The notes beneath the pieces are model-generated. The model had not been told where the DNA came from and ran no database searches. It was given only the letters and a program-made list of their open reading frames with translations. Of a stretch of 23,665 nt of DNA, positions 8,754 to 16,252 are shown piece by piece; within the stretch, counting starts at the first letter, position 1, and each line of letters starts with the position of its first letter. Origin of the DNA: JBDRZD01 sp964623395 (lineage in GTDB: Bacteria > Hydrothermota > Hydrothermia > Hydrothermales > Hydrothermaceae). The DNA lies in the NCBI GenBank assembly GCA_964623395.1, contig CAZUSI010000016.1, positions 1 through 23,665 on the forward strand, in the 5' to 3' direction. The position numbers were made by a program, and so were the translations under genes.

Positions 8754-9551
8754 TTAACCTCCTTTTACTTTCCAAAAATGGTTGATAGGTCCTATTCCTT
8801 TCCCAATTTCAAGAGAATTTTTTATTGCACCATAAACAAATTTTTTTGCCTTTCTTACAGAAGTTAATATATCAAAACCTTTTGCAAGATATCCTGCAAT
8901 ACAAGATGCATAAGTGCATCCTGAACCATGTGTATTCTTAGTATCAATTCTTTTTGATTTTATTTCGTAAATTTCTTTACCATCTGATAAATAATCAATA
9001 GCATATCTACCATCAAAATGCCCGCCTTTTATTAAAACCCATTTAACCCCCTTTTCTTTTATTCTTAAAATTGCTTCCTTAATATCTTTAAAATTTTTAA
9101 TTTTTATTCCTGAAATTTCTTCTGCTTCAAATTTATTTGGTGTTATAATAAGGGAAAGAGGCAAAAGTTCTTCTATCATTATTTTTTTTGCATCCTCTTT
9201 TATAAGGTCATGCCCTGTCTGCGATTTCATAACAGGATCTAAAACAAATTTTTCAATTTTATATTTTTTAATTTCTTCTACCACCACTTCTATTATTTCT
9301 TTATTTGAAAGCATTCCTGTTTTTACTGCATCAGCACCTATATCTTCCATTACAATTTCTATTTGTTTTTTAATAAAAGAAGGAGGAAGGTCAAAAATTT
9401 CAAAAACACCTTCTGTATTTTGAGCAGTTAATGAAGTTATTGCTGTAGCACAAAATACTCCAATTGAATTTAAAGTTTTTATATCCGCCTGAATTCCTGC
9501 TCCCCCACCTGAATCAGAACCAGCAATTATTAAAACCCTTGGTATTTTCAT
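8754..9551 (-). CDS. thiD: HMP / HMP-phosphate kinase ThiD
   Basis: ThiD phosphorylates hydroxymethylpyrimidine and its monophosphate to HMP pyrophosphate, the substrate of ThiE. The 265-residue length is typical of the single-domain ribokinase-fold enzyme. Diagnostic sequences are AGSDSGGGAGIQAD at residues 10-23, TAITSLTAQNT, the DPVMKSQTG block, and the anion-hole and catalytic motif HGSGCTYA with Cys212. There is no C-terminal ThiE or ThiN fusion. It overlaps the nicotinamidase gene by 4 bases upstream and stops one base before thi4, consistent with one polycistronic message. Confidence 0.96.
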   Translation of the reverse strand: MKIPRVLIIAGSDSGGGAGIQADIKTLNSIGVFCATAITSLTAQNTEGVFEIFDLPPSFIKKQIEIVMEDIGADAVKTGMLSNKEIIEVVVEEIKKYKIEKFVLDPVMKSQTGHDLIKEDAKKIMIEELLPLSLIITPNKFEAEEISGIKIKNFKDIKEAILRIKEKGVKWVLIKGGHFDGRYAIDYLSDGKEIYEIKSKRIDTKNTHGSGCTYASCIAGYLAKGFDILTSVRKAKKFVYGAIKNSLEIGKGIGPINHFWKVKGG

Positions 9552-10141
9552 TCTATTTCTATATTTTCTGTTTTTACCAATTTACCCTTATAAAGAAAAT
9601 CAATCTGTCTTAAAGAAAAGTGATAATCAAATTCTGTTAATGCTGATATTGCATCAATAGGAACAATTATTTCATATCCTAATAAACATGCAGTTCCTGC
9701 TGTATGTAAAACACAAATATTTGCAACAGTTCCAGTTATTATAATTTTTCTAATTCCAAAACTCCTTAAATAAATATCAAGGGGGGTTCCAAAAAATGCA
9801 TCATACCTTAATTTTTTAATTAGAAATTCATCTTCTAATGGTTTTAATTCTTCAATTATTTCTGCTCCATATGTTCCCTCAACTGCATGTTCTCCCCATA
9901 TTTTAAATTCAGGGTCATATTTTGTATGCCAGTCCTGAGTGAAAAATATTTTCATTTTATATTTTCTTGCTTTTTCAAGCAAATTTTTAATAAAGGGAAT
10001 TGTTTTAAGAGTATCAGGAACAAAAAGTTTTCCTCCTTCTTTTGCAAAATCATTCTGCATATCAACTATTATAAGTGCACTTTCTTCTTTTAAAACTTTT
10101 ATTTTTTCATAAATTTTATATTCAGGAATCCTTATTCCCAT
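9548..10141 (-). CDS. pncA: Nicotinamidase / isochorismatase-family hydrolase
   Basis: The protein is likely to hydrolyse nicotinamide to nicotinate. Numbered from the ATG at 10141 (197 residues), it has the cysteine-hydrolase triad D27 (VDMQNDF), K109/K110 (KKLRYDAF) and C143 (ANICVLHTA), plus the PncA metal ligands D70 and H72 (QDWH) and H85 (GEH), which favour nicotinamidase over isochorismatase. A longer reading from 10168 is possible, but AAAGGAG sits just upstream of the 10141 ATG, so the shorter start is preferred; it still overlaps thiC by 20 bases. In this operon the gene makes chemical sense: Thi4 consumes NAD and releases nicotinamide, which this enzyme could return to NAD salvage. 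Confidence 0.85.
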   Translation of the reverse strand: MGIRIPEYKIYEKIKVLKEESALIIVDMQNDFAKEGGKLFVPDTLKTIPFIKNLLEKARKYKMKIFFTQDWHTKYDPEFKIWGEHAVEGTYGAEIIEELKPLEDEFLIKKLRYDAFFGTPLDIYLRSFGIRKIIITGTVANICVLHTAGTACLLGYEIIVPIDAISALTEFDYHFSLRQIDFLYKGKLVKTENIEIE

Positions 10142-11429
10142 CTTTTTCTCCTTTAAAATATTTTTCAAACAAATTCATTGGACAATAAGGACCACACATT
10201 GAACATGCAATTGTTTTAGATTTTCTTTCTTCATAAATTTTTCTTGCCTCCTCTGAAAAAAGCATATATTTAAACATTTCTTCCCAATCCAGTCTATACC
10301 TTGCCTCTGATAATTTCTTATTCATTTCCCATGAAGATTTTATTCCTTTTGCAAGGTCTCCTATATGAGCAGCAATTTTTGATGCAATAACTCCATATTT
10401 TACATCAGAAGGTTTAGGTAAACCAAGATGTTCAGATGGTGTTACATAACATAAGAAATCTACACCAAAACTTGCAGCAACTGCTCCCCCTATTGCTCCA
10501 ACTATATGGTCAAAACCTGCTCCTGTATCACAGGGAAGAGGACCAAGAACATAGAAGGGGGCATTTTTACAGAACTTTTTTTCCATTTCTACATTCATTT
10601 TTATCTCATTTATAGGAATATGACCAGGACCTTCAACCATTACCTGAACCCCTTTTTCTCTTGCTTTTTCAACAAGTTCTCCAAGCAAAATCAATTCCTC
10701 TATTTGAGGTCTATCTGTTGAATCAATAATACTACCAGGTCTTAATGCATCACCAAGACTTAATGTAACATCATATTCTCTTGCTATATCAAGAAGTTCA
10801 TCAAATTTTTCATATAAGGGATTTTCCTTATTATTATGTAACATCCAGATTGCTAAAAGCCCACCCCCTCTTGAAACAATTCCTGTTATTCTTCTCTCAT
10901 TTTTTAATCTTTTTAAACTTTCAAGCGTAATTCCAACATGAACTGTCATAAAATCAACACCTGATTTTGCATGTTCTTCTATAACTTTAAATAAAAGGGA
11001 AGGTGTCATTTCAAGAATACTTCCTTTTTCTTTTGCTGCTTTTACTTCTGCCTCATAAATTGGAACTGTTCCAACAGGAACTATTGAATTTTCAATAATT
11101 ATCTCTCTTATTTTCTTTAAATCTCCACCTGTTGATAAATCCATAACAGTGTCAGCACCATATTTTATTGCAATTTTCAATTTTTCAATTTCTTCTTCAA
11201 TATTTACATAATCAAAGGATGTGCCAATATTTGCATTTATTTTTGTCCTTAAACCATTTCCTATTCCACATGTTTTTTTTAAACTTTTATGATTTGGATT
11301 AAAAGGAATTACAATTTCTCCTTTTTCTACTTTTTCCCTTATAAATTCAGGAGTTAAATTTTCATCCTCAGCAACTTTTTTCATTACATCTGTTATAATA
11401 CCCTTTTTTGCAAATTCAATTTGCGTCAT
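10122..11429 (-). CDS. thiC: Phosphomethylpyrimidine synthase ThiC
   Basis: ThiC is a radical-SAM enzyme that rearranges aminoimidazole ribotide into HMP phosphate. The 435-residue protein is the short form lacking the N-terminal extension of the E. coli enzyme. Family blocks are visible: CGIGNGLRTKINANIG, ADTVMDLSTGGDL, FMTVHVG, SRGGG, EGPGHIP, LGPLPCDTG, YVTPSEHLGLP. The C-terminal cluster motif is C409-SM-C412-GPY-C416, spaced CX2CX3C, one residue shorter than the E. coli CX2CX4C; I recall the short spacing from other short ThiC proteins. The ATG lies four bases from the N gap. Codons 1-17 are repeated beyond the gap (11534-11584), where they sit 23 bases downstream of the rpmC stop, so linkage to the ribosomal genes is supported by continuous sequence. 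No Shine-Dalgarno sequence is evident. Confidence 0.95.
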   Translation of the reverse strand: MTQIEFAKKGIITDVMKKVAEDENLTPEFIREKVEKGEIVIPFNPNHKSLKKTCGIGNGLRTKINANIGTSFDYVNIEEEIEKLKIAIKYGADTVMDLSTGGDLKKIREIIIENSIVPVGTVPIYEAEVKAAKEKGSILEMTPSLLFKVIEEHAKSGVDFMTVHVGITLESLKRLKNERRITGIVSRGGGLLAIWMLHNNKENPLYEKFDELLDIAREYDVTLSLGDALRPGSIIDSTDRPQIEELILLGELVEKAREKGVQVMVEGPGHIPINEIKMNVEMEKKFCKNAPFYVLGPLPCDTGAGFDHIVGAIGGAVAASFGVDFLCYVTPSEHLGLPKPSDVKYGVIASKIAAHIGDLAKGIKSSWEMNKKLSEARYRLDWEEMFKYMLFSEEARKIYEERKSKTIACSMCGPYCPMNLFEKYFKGEKDGNKDS

Positions 11430-11433
11430 TTTA

Positions 11434-11533
11434 NNNNNNNNNNNNNNNNNNNNNNNNNNNNNNNNNNNNNNNNNNNNNNNNNNNNNNNNNNNNNNNNNNN
11501 NNNNNNNNNNNNNNNNNNNNNNNNNNNNNNNNN
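11434..11533. other. Assembly gap (100 N) at the thiC 5' end
   Basis: Exactly 100 N. The 55 bases on the left (11379-11433) are identical to the 55 on the right (11534-11588). Both copies contain the first 17 codons of thiC plus four upstream bases. The simplest reading is that two contigs overlap by 55 bases and the N run is not real DNA. Confidence 0.95.
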
Positions 11534-11588
11534 TTTCATTACATCTGTTATAATACCCTTTTTTGCAAATTCAATTTGCGTCATTTTA
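11534..11588 (-). repeat. 55-base duplicate of thiC 5' end (assembly overlap)
   Basis: Identical to 11379-11433. It reads as thiC codons 1-17 on the minus strand, ending at the ATG at 11582-11584, then four bases. It is probably the same genomic DNA written twice, not a second thiC copy, because it is exactly as long as the duplicate flanking the other gap. Confidence 0.85.
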
Positions 11589-11607
11589 GAAAATTTTCAA
11601 TATAATT

Positions 11608-11805
11608 TTATTTTGATTTTTTCTTTTTTTCGTTTAAAATCGTCAAAACCCTTGCTATTTCCCTTTTTGTTTTTCTTATTTCCATTGGATTAGTTAATGA
11701 ACCCATCACCTTTTGTGTTCTTAAATCAAAATATTTATCTTTAAGCTCACGAAGATATCTTTCAATTTCTTCAATTGTCATTTCTCTAATTTCATGAGGT
11801 TTCAT
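11608..11805 (-). CDS. rpmC: 50S ribosomal protein L29
   Basis: Small two-helix protein of the large subunit near the peptide exit tunnel. The 65 residues are of usual length, with the family pattern EIERYLRELKDKYFDLRTQK and IRKTKREIARVLTIL. It overlaps rplP by 4 bases (ATGA), the usual S10-operon neighbour. What follows is unusual: instead of rpsQ and rplN, the next gene on the strand is thiC, 23 bases downstream. Confidence 0.96.
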   Translation of the reverse strand: MKPHEIREMTIEEIERYLRELKDKYFDLRTQKVMGSLTNPMEIRKTKREIARVLTILNEKKKKSK

Positions 11806-12221
11806 ACTCCTCCTTCGCTTAAAGATACAAACCTTGTTTTTATCGGCAATTTAAAAGAAGCAAGCCTTAAAATTTCTCTGGCTTCCTCTTCCTTTACTCC
11901 AGCAATTTCAAATAAAATCCTACCTGGTTTTACAACTGCAACCCATTCTTCCACATTGCCTTTCCCTTTACCCATTCTTGTCTCTGCTGGTTTTTTTGTA
12001 ACAGGTTTATCAGGGAAAATCCTAATCCAGAGCCTCCCACCCTTTTTTAGCTGTCTTACTATTGTAACTCTAGCTGCCTCTATTTGTCTTGCATTTATCC
12101 ATGCAGGCTCAAGAGATTTCAATCCATATTCACCAAAAGCAAGATAATATCCTGCTGTCGCTTTCCCTTTTCTTGTTCCTCTGTGTTGTTTTCTGTATTT
12201 AAGTCTTTTAGGCTGAAGCAT
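11802..12221 (-). CDS. rplP: 50S ribosomal protein L16
   Basis: Large-subunit protein near the A-site tRNA elbow. The 139 residues match family length and sequence: PKRLKYRKQHRG at the start, GYYLAFGEYGLK, INARQIEAAR, RLWIRIFPDKPVTKKP, and ETRMGKGKG, the basic loop reaching the peptidyl transferase region. Its ATG shares one base with the rpsC stop (TAATG) and its stop overlaps rpmC by 4 bases, so translation of the set is likely coupled. Confidence 0.98.
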   Translation of the reverse strand: MLQPKRLKYRKQHRGTRKGKATAGYYLAFGEYGLKSLEPAWINARQIEAARVTIVRQLKKGGRLWIRIFPDKPVTKKPAETRMGKGKGNVEEWVAVVKPGRILFEIAGVKEEEAREILRLASFKLPIKTRFVSLSEGGV

Positions 12222-12871
12222 TATTCCTCCTCTTTTTCTTTCATTATCACATCCCCTTTATATATCCATACTTTTACTCCAACAGTTCCGTATTTTGTAA
12301 AGGCAGTTGCTTCCCCATAATCTATATCGCTTCTTATTGTTTGAAGAGGAACTCTTCCAACAAGATACCATTCCTTTCTTGCCATTTCAGCACCACCTAA
12401 CCTTCCTTTTGCCTGAACCCTTATTCCTTTTGCTCCCATTCTTATAGCAAGAGAAACTGCCCTCTTCATTGCCCTTCTATGAGAAACCCTTTGTTCTATT
12501 TTTTGGGCTATATTTTCTGCAACAAGGGCCGCTTCAAGTTCTGGTATTCTTATTTCACTAACATTTACTTGAATATTTTTATTTCCTGTTATTTTTTCAA
12601 GTTCCTTTCTAACCATTTCTATTTCTTGACCTTTTCTTCCAATTATTACTCCTGGTTTTGCAGTTTTAATCGTTACAGTTATTTTATCTGAAACTCTATC
12701 TATTATAATCTCAGAAACTGCAGCATCCTTAAAACGCGCTTTCAAATACTCTCTTATCTTTATATCCTGTTCAAGATACTCTGCATATTTTTTCTTATCA
12801 GCAAACCAGTGAGCTTTCCAATCCTTTATTATTCCCAATCTAAAACCATATGGATGAACTTTCTGCCCCAT
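12221..12871 (-). CDS. rpsC: 30S ribosomal protein S3
   Basis: Small-subunit head protein at the mRNA entry channel. The 216 residues carry the N-terminal GQKVHPYGFRLG, the type-II KH domain with its GXXG loop GRKG at residues 78-81, and the C-terminal block KGRLGGAEMARKEW and GRVPLQTIRSDIDYG. The start overlaps the rplV stop by one base (TAATG). Order and direction are as in the S10 operon. Confidence 0.98.
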   Translation of the reverse strand: MGQKVHPYGFRLGIIKDWKAHWFADKKKYAEYLEQDIKIREYLKARFKDAAVSEIIIDRVSDKITVTIKTAKPGVIIGRKGQEIEMVRKELEKITGNKNIQVNVSEIRIPELEAALVAENIAQKIEQRVSHRRAMKRAVSLAIRMGAKGIRVQAKGRLGGAEMARKEWYLVGRVPLQTIRSDIDYGEATAFTKYGTVGVKVWIYKGDVIMKEKEEE

Positions 12872-13218
12872 TATTCCTTCTCCCCAATAATTATCGTAAA
12901 ATGACTTGTTTTTCTTCTTGCAATTGCAGGAACACCTCTAAAACCAGGTCTTAAAAGCCACCAACTTGGTCCTTTGTCTGCTTTTGCAACTTTTACATAA
13001 AGTTTTTCACGAGGTAATGCATTATCTTTTGCTTTTTTTTCATAGGAATCAATTGCTGATTTTAGGGCTTTATAGGCAAATCTTGCAGCTTTTTTAGGCG
13101 TCAAAAGTAAAATTCTTTCTGCCTCTCTTACATTTTTTCCCCTTATCATATCCATAATCAGTTTTGCTTTCTTTGCTGAAATTCTTAAATATTTTATTCT
13201 TGCAATTCCTTCTACCAT
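12871..13218 (-). CDS. rplV: 50S ribosomal protein L22
   Basis: Large-subunit protein lining the exit tunnel. The 115 residues include the family blocks IRGKNVREAERIL, AARFAYKALKSAI and, near the end, WWLLRPGFRGVPAIARRKTSH, where the usual form is closer to RARGRA.-.I.KR.SH; it is slightly divergent in that loop. It overlaps rpsS and rpsC by one base each. Confidence 0.97.
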   Translation of the reverse strand: MVEGIARIKYLRISAKKAKLIMDMIRGKNVREAERILLLTPKKAARFAYKALKSAIDSYEKKAKDNALPREKLYVKVAKADKGPSWWLLRPGFRGVPAIARRKTSHFTIIIGEKE

Positions 13219-13508
13219 TATTCTTCCACCTTTGTTTTTATTTGTTTTTTAACATCTTTATGCCCCCTATATGTCCTTGTAGGAGCAAACTCTCCCAATT
13301 TGTGTCCAACCATTGCCTCAGTTATATAAACTGGTATAAATTGTTTACCATTGTGAACAGCAATTGTAAGTCCAACCATTTCCGGAATAATTGTGCTATC
13401 TCTTGAATAGGTTTTTATCACCCTTTTGTCATCCTTTTCTTTTGCCTCTCTTATTTTTTTCAAAAGTTTTTCATCTACAAAAGGTCCTTTTTTAAGTGAC
13501 CTTGGCAT
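13218..13508 (-). CDS. rpsS: 30S ribosomal protein S19
   Basis: Small-subunit head protein contacting S13 and 23S rRNA. The 96 residues begin PRSLKKGPFVDEKLL and contain VHNGKQFIPVYITEAMVGHKLGEF and APTRTYRGH, all diagnostic. It is the first gene of this run: rpsJ, rplC, rplD, rplW and rplB, which usually precede it, are absent and a divergent gene starts 99 bases upstream. A GGAG site (CTCC at 13516-13519 on the plus strand) precedes the ATG. Confidence 0.98.
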   Translation of the reverse strand: MPRSLKKGPFVDEKLLKKIREAKEKDDKRVIKTYSRDSTIIPEMVGLTIAVHNGKQFIPVYITEAMVGHKLGEFAPTRTYRGHKDVKKQIKTKVEE

Positions 13509-13534
13509 ATTTTATCTCCATTTTTAAGTTTATA

Positions 13535-13564
13535 ATTTTAATATAAAAAAAAATGAAATTTCAA
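13535..13564 (-). promoter_or_regulatory. Candidate promoter for rpsS-thiE gene run
   Basis: On the minus strand TTGAAA (13559-13564) lies 18 bases upstream of TAAAAT (13535-13540). This would start transcription around 13528, giving a leader of about 20 bases that includes the GGAG site. It is the only long spacer in the eleven-gene run. The AT-rich background makes chance matches common. Confidence 0.35.
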
Positions 13565-13593
13565 ATTATTTTACTTTTTAAGAAAGTTAACCA

Positions 13594-13599
13594 TATAAT
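13594..13599 (+). promoter_or_regulatory. TATAAT -10 element, candidate leaderless promoter of archease operon
   Basis: A perfect TATAAT ends 8 bases before the archease ATG at 13608, so a normal start site would fall on or beside the ATG. No Shine-Dalgarno sequence is present between them and no good -35 box is seen 16-18 bases upstream. This suggests a leaderless message. Confidence 0.35.
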
Positions 13600-13607
13600 T
13601 AAATTCT

Positions 13608-14030
13608 ATGAAAAAATATAAAGTTTGGGAAATTGAACATACTGCTGATTTTGGAATAAAGATATGGGCATCATCTTTTAAAACATTATTTGAAAAAGGG
13701 GCAAAAATTTTTGAAAATTTACTTGTGGATTTAAAAAATGTAAATTTGAAAGAGAAGATGGAATTTGAAGTAGAGGGAGAAAATAAAGAAGAACTATTTT
13801 TAAATCTCTTAAGGGAATTACTTTTTATATTTGAAACAAAGGGATTTATTTTTAAAAAATTGAAAATAGAATTTAAAGATGATAATAAAATTTTTGTAAG
13901 TGGCAAAGGCGAAAAGTTCTCCCCACTAAAACATAAAAGAAAATTGAATATAAAGGCAGTTACATATCATAATTTTTATCTTAGGAAAACTAAAAATGGT
14001 TTTGAAACACAAGTTATATTTGATGTATGA
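13608..14030 (+). CDS. Archease (RtcB ligase cofactor protein)
   Basis: Archease helps RtcB-type RNA ligases to guanylylate and turn over. The 140 residues fit the family: the N-terminal WEIEHTADFGI with conserved Asp14, LFEKGAKIFENLL, and the C-terminal KAVTYHNF followed by VIFDV with the terminal conserved Asp. No rtcB is present in the window; the gene instead overlaps a MoxR ATPase by 4 bases (ATGA), so they are probably co-transcribed. The start is the first ATG after a consensus -10 box and lacks a ribosome-binding site. Confidence 0.93.
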   Translation: MKKYKVWEIEHTADFGIKIWASSFKTLFEKGAKIFENLLVDLKNVNLKEKMEFEVEGENKEELFLNLLRELLFIFETKGFIFKKLKIEFKDDNKIFVSGKGEKFSPLKHKRKLNIKAVTYHNFYLRKTKNGFETQVIFDV

Positions 14031-15001
14031 AAATTAAAGAAATTAAAAAAATAAAAGAAATTATCCTTAATGAGATTCATAAAGTAATAATAAATCAAGA
14101 AAGAGTGATTGAAGAACTTTTAATTGCGCTTTTTTCAAAAGGGCATGTTCTTTTAATTGGTGTCCCAGGTCTTGCAAAAACATTGATAATAAATACACTT
14201 GCAAAAACACTTGGTTTAAAATTTTCAAGAATTCAATTTACCCCTGACCTTATGCCATCTGACATAACTGGAACAGAAGTTTTGCAAGAAGACCCTTTAA
14301 CAAAGGAAAAAAAATTTAAGTTTGTAAAAGGACCGATTTTCACAAATATTCTTCTTGCTGATGAAATAAATAGGACTCCTCCTAAAACTCAATCTGCACT
14401 TTTAGAAGCAATGCAGGAATTAAAGGTTACGATTGGAGGAATTGATTATTTTCTTGAAGAACCATTTTTTGTTCTTGCAACTCAAAATCCAATAGAACAA
14501 GAAGGAACATATCCATTGCCAGAAGCCCAACTTGATAGATTTATGCTAAATACTTATATATATTATCCAAATTATGAAGATGAGATTGAAATAGTAAAAA
14601 GAACAACAGGATATGAATTTTTAGAACCAGAAAAAGTTCTTGAAAGGGAAGAAATAATTCTTCTTCAAAAAGAGGTGAGGGAATTACCTGTTCCAGAACA
14701 TGTTTTTGAATATGCAATAAAACTTGTGAGAAATACAAGACCGGAAAGCACAAAATTTGAAAAGGTAAAAAAATATGTAGATTATGGAGCAAGTCCAAGA
14801 GCATCTCAATTTTTAATAATAGGAGCAAAAGCAAAAGCATTTCTTGAGGGAAGAGAATTTATAGAAGTAAAGGATGTAAAATATATAGCACCAAGTGTTT
14901 TAAGACATAGAATAATTTTAAATTTTGCAGCAGAAGCAGAAGAAATCAATAAGGAAGAATTAATTAAAGAAATAATTGAAAATACTGATTGGGAAAAATG
15001 A
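14027..15001 (+). CDS. MoxR-family AAA+ ATPase
   Basis: A chaperone-like ATPase of the MoxR type, usually involved in maturing or activating partner protein complexes. In 324 residues it shows Walker A GVPGLAKT (45-52), the MoxR block RIQFTPDLMPSDITGTE, Walker B LLADEINRTPPKTQSALLEAMQE-type sequence, the sensor region FFVLATQNPIEQEGTYPLPEAQLDRF, and the C-terminal lid with YGASPRASQ. MoxR genes usually precede a DUF58/VWA protein; here no VWA gene follows, and the next gene is an NfeD-type protease whose ATG overlaps the stop by 4 bases. Confidence 0.95.
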   Translation: MKIKEIKKIKEIILNEIHKVIINQERVIEELLIALFSKGHVLLIGVPGLAKTLIINTLAKTLGLKFSRIQFTPDLMPSDITGTEVLQEDPLTKEKKFKFVKGPIFTNILLADEINRTPPKTQSALLEAMQELKVTIGGIDYFLEEPFFVLATQNPIEQEGTYPLPEAQLDRFMLNTYIYYPNYEDEIEIVKRTTGYEFLEPEKVLEREEIILLQKEVRELPVPEHVFEYAIKLVRNTRPESTKFEKVKKYVDYGASPRASQFLIIGAKAKAFLEGREFIEVKDVKYIAPSVLRHRIILNFAAEAEEINKEELIKEIIENTDWEK

Positions 15002-16251
15002 AATTTTTAATTTTATTTTTAATTTCTAAAATAGTAATATATGGAAAATATGATGGAATAATTCATCCCCCTGCTCAAGAATATATAATATCTTTGATAA
15101 ATGAGGGGGAGAAAAAAGGGGCAGAAATTGTTATACTTATGCTTGATACACCAGGTGGACTTGATCCTTCAATGAGAGAAATAATTAAAAAAATAATGAA
15201 TTCAGATATTCCTATATGTGTTTTTGTATATCCACAAGGAGCAAGGGCTGCATCAGCAGGTGCCTTTATAGTAGTTTCAGCACATATCGCAGCAATGGCT
15301 CCGAGCACAAATATAGGTGCTGCTCATCCTGTTACAATAGGAGAGGGACAAAAAGATACTGTAATGATGAAAAAAGTTTTAAATGATGCAATTGCCTATA
15401 TGGAATCAATTGCTAAAAAAAGAAAAAGAAATTTCCAAGTAGCAAAACAATTTGTTGAAAAAAGCTTGTCTATTTCAGCAGAAGAGGCATTGAATAAAAA
15501 AATAATAGATTTGGTTGCAAATGATTTAAAGGATTTGCTTTCAAAAATAGATGGAAAAATTGTTGAAGTATCAGGAATTGAAAAAAAGATAGAAACAAAA
15601 GATGTAGAATTAGTGGAATATAAGATGAATTTAAGAAATAAAATACTTTCTGTCATTTCAAATCCAACAATTGCTTATATCCTTTTAATACTTGGTTTCT
15701 ATGGTCTTTTCTTTGAAATAACTCATCCTGGAGCAATATTTCCAGGTGTTGCAGGTGCTATATGTTTAATACTTGCTCTTTATGCTCTTCAAACTCTTCC
15801 TGTTAATTATGCTGGTGTTCTATTAATACTTCTTTCAATGATTTTATTTTTACTTGAAGCTAAAATACAATCTCATGGAGCACTTGGACTTGGTGGTGTT
15901 ATTTCACTTCTTCTTGGTTCTTTACTTCTTTTTTCAAGGGATATACCATATCTACAGATTTCTCTATGGGCAATTGCAGGTGTTATTCTTGTAACTTCTG
16001 TTTTCTTTTTAATAGTAATTACAAAAGTTATACAAGTTCATAGAAGGAAGCCTGTAAGTGGAAAAGAAGGAATTGTAGGAGAAAAAGGGATTGCAAGGAG
16101 TGACATAGATAAAGATGGTGGAATAGTATTTGTTCATGGAGAAATATGGAAAGCAATAAGTAATGAAAAGATAAAGAAAGGAGAAGAAGTAATTGTGAAA
16201 AAAATTGATGGGCTCAAATTGATTGTAGAAAAAATTAAAAAGGAGGTATAA
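14998..16251 (+). CDS. NfeD-family membrane serine protease (ClpP-class)
   Basis: Full-length NfeD: a ClpP-like serine protease joined to membrane segments and a C-terminal OB fold. The ATG at 14998 overlaps the moxR stop as ATGA and begins a signal peptide (KFLILFLISKIVIYG); a TTG three codons upstream is less likely. Ser86 in RAASAGAF and Lys126 in MKKVLNDAIAY align with the Ser97/Lys138 dyad of the archaeal homologue PH1510. Hydrophobic segments span about residues 215-340, and the OB domain from about 355 carries GKEGIVGEKGIARSD and VHGEIWKA. In such gene pairs the protease acts on the C-terminal region of its stomatin partner, which is the next gene. Confidence 0.94.
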   Translation: MKFLILFLISKIVIYGKYDGIIHPPAQEYIISLINEGEKKGAEIVILMLDTPGGLDPSMREIIKKIMNSDIPICVFVYPQGARAASAGAFIVVSAHIAAMAPSTNIGAAHPVTIGEGQKDTVMMKKVLNDAIAYMESIAKKRKRNFQVAKQFVEKSLSISAEEALNKKIIDLVANDLKDLLSKIDGKIVEVSGIEKKIETKDVELVEYKMNLRNKILSVISNPTIAYILLILGFYGLFFEITHPGAIFPGVAGAICLILALYALQTLPVNYAGVLLILLSMILFLLEAKIQSHGALGLGGVISLLLGSLLLFSRDIPYLQISLWAIAGVILVTSVFFLIVITKVIQVHRRKPVSGKEGIVGEKGIARSDIDKDGGIVFVHGEIWKAISNEKIKKGEEVIVKKIDGLKLIVEKIKKEV

Positions 16252-16252
16252 A

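Noticed and set aside
10142..10168. Upstream ATG at 10168 as nicotinamidase start
   Set aside because: AAAGGAG lies between it and the ATG at 10141, and the extra residues (MKNILKEKK) are lysine-rich and not part of the fold.
11534..11588. A second, truncated copy of thiC
   Set aside because: It is exactly 55 bases and identical, like the duplicate at the other gap; an assembly overlap explains both.
11408..11693. Plus-strand frames running through the second N gap
   Set aside because: They are open only because N is read as unknown residues, and they lie antisense to thiC and rpmC with no family features.
13509..13607. Autoregulatory ribosomal-protein leader or riboswitch upstream of rpsS
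   Set aside because: The spacer is nearly all A and T with no convincing stem-loops. Only promoter-like elements are supportable.
14989..14997. TTG at 14989 as start of the NfeD protease
   Set aside because: The ATG at 14998 gives the usual ATGA overlap with moxR and a clean signal peptide.
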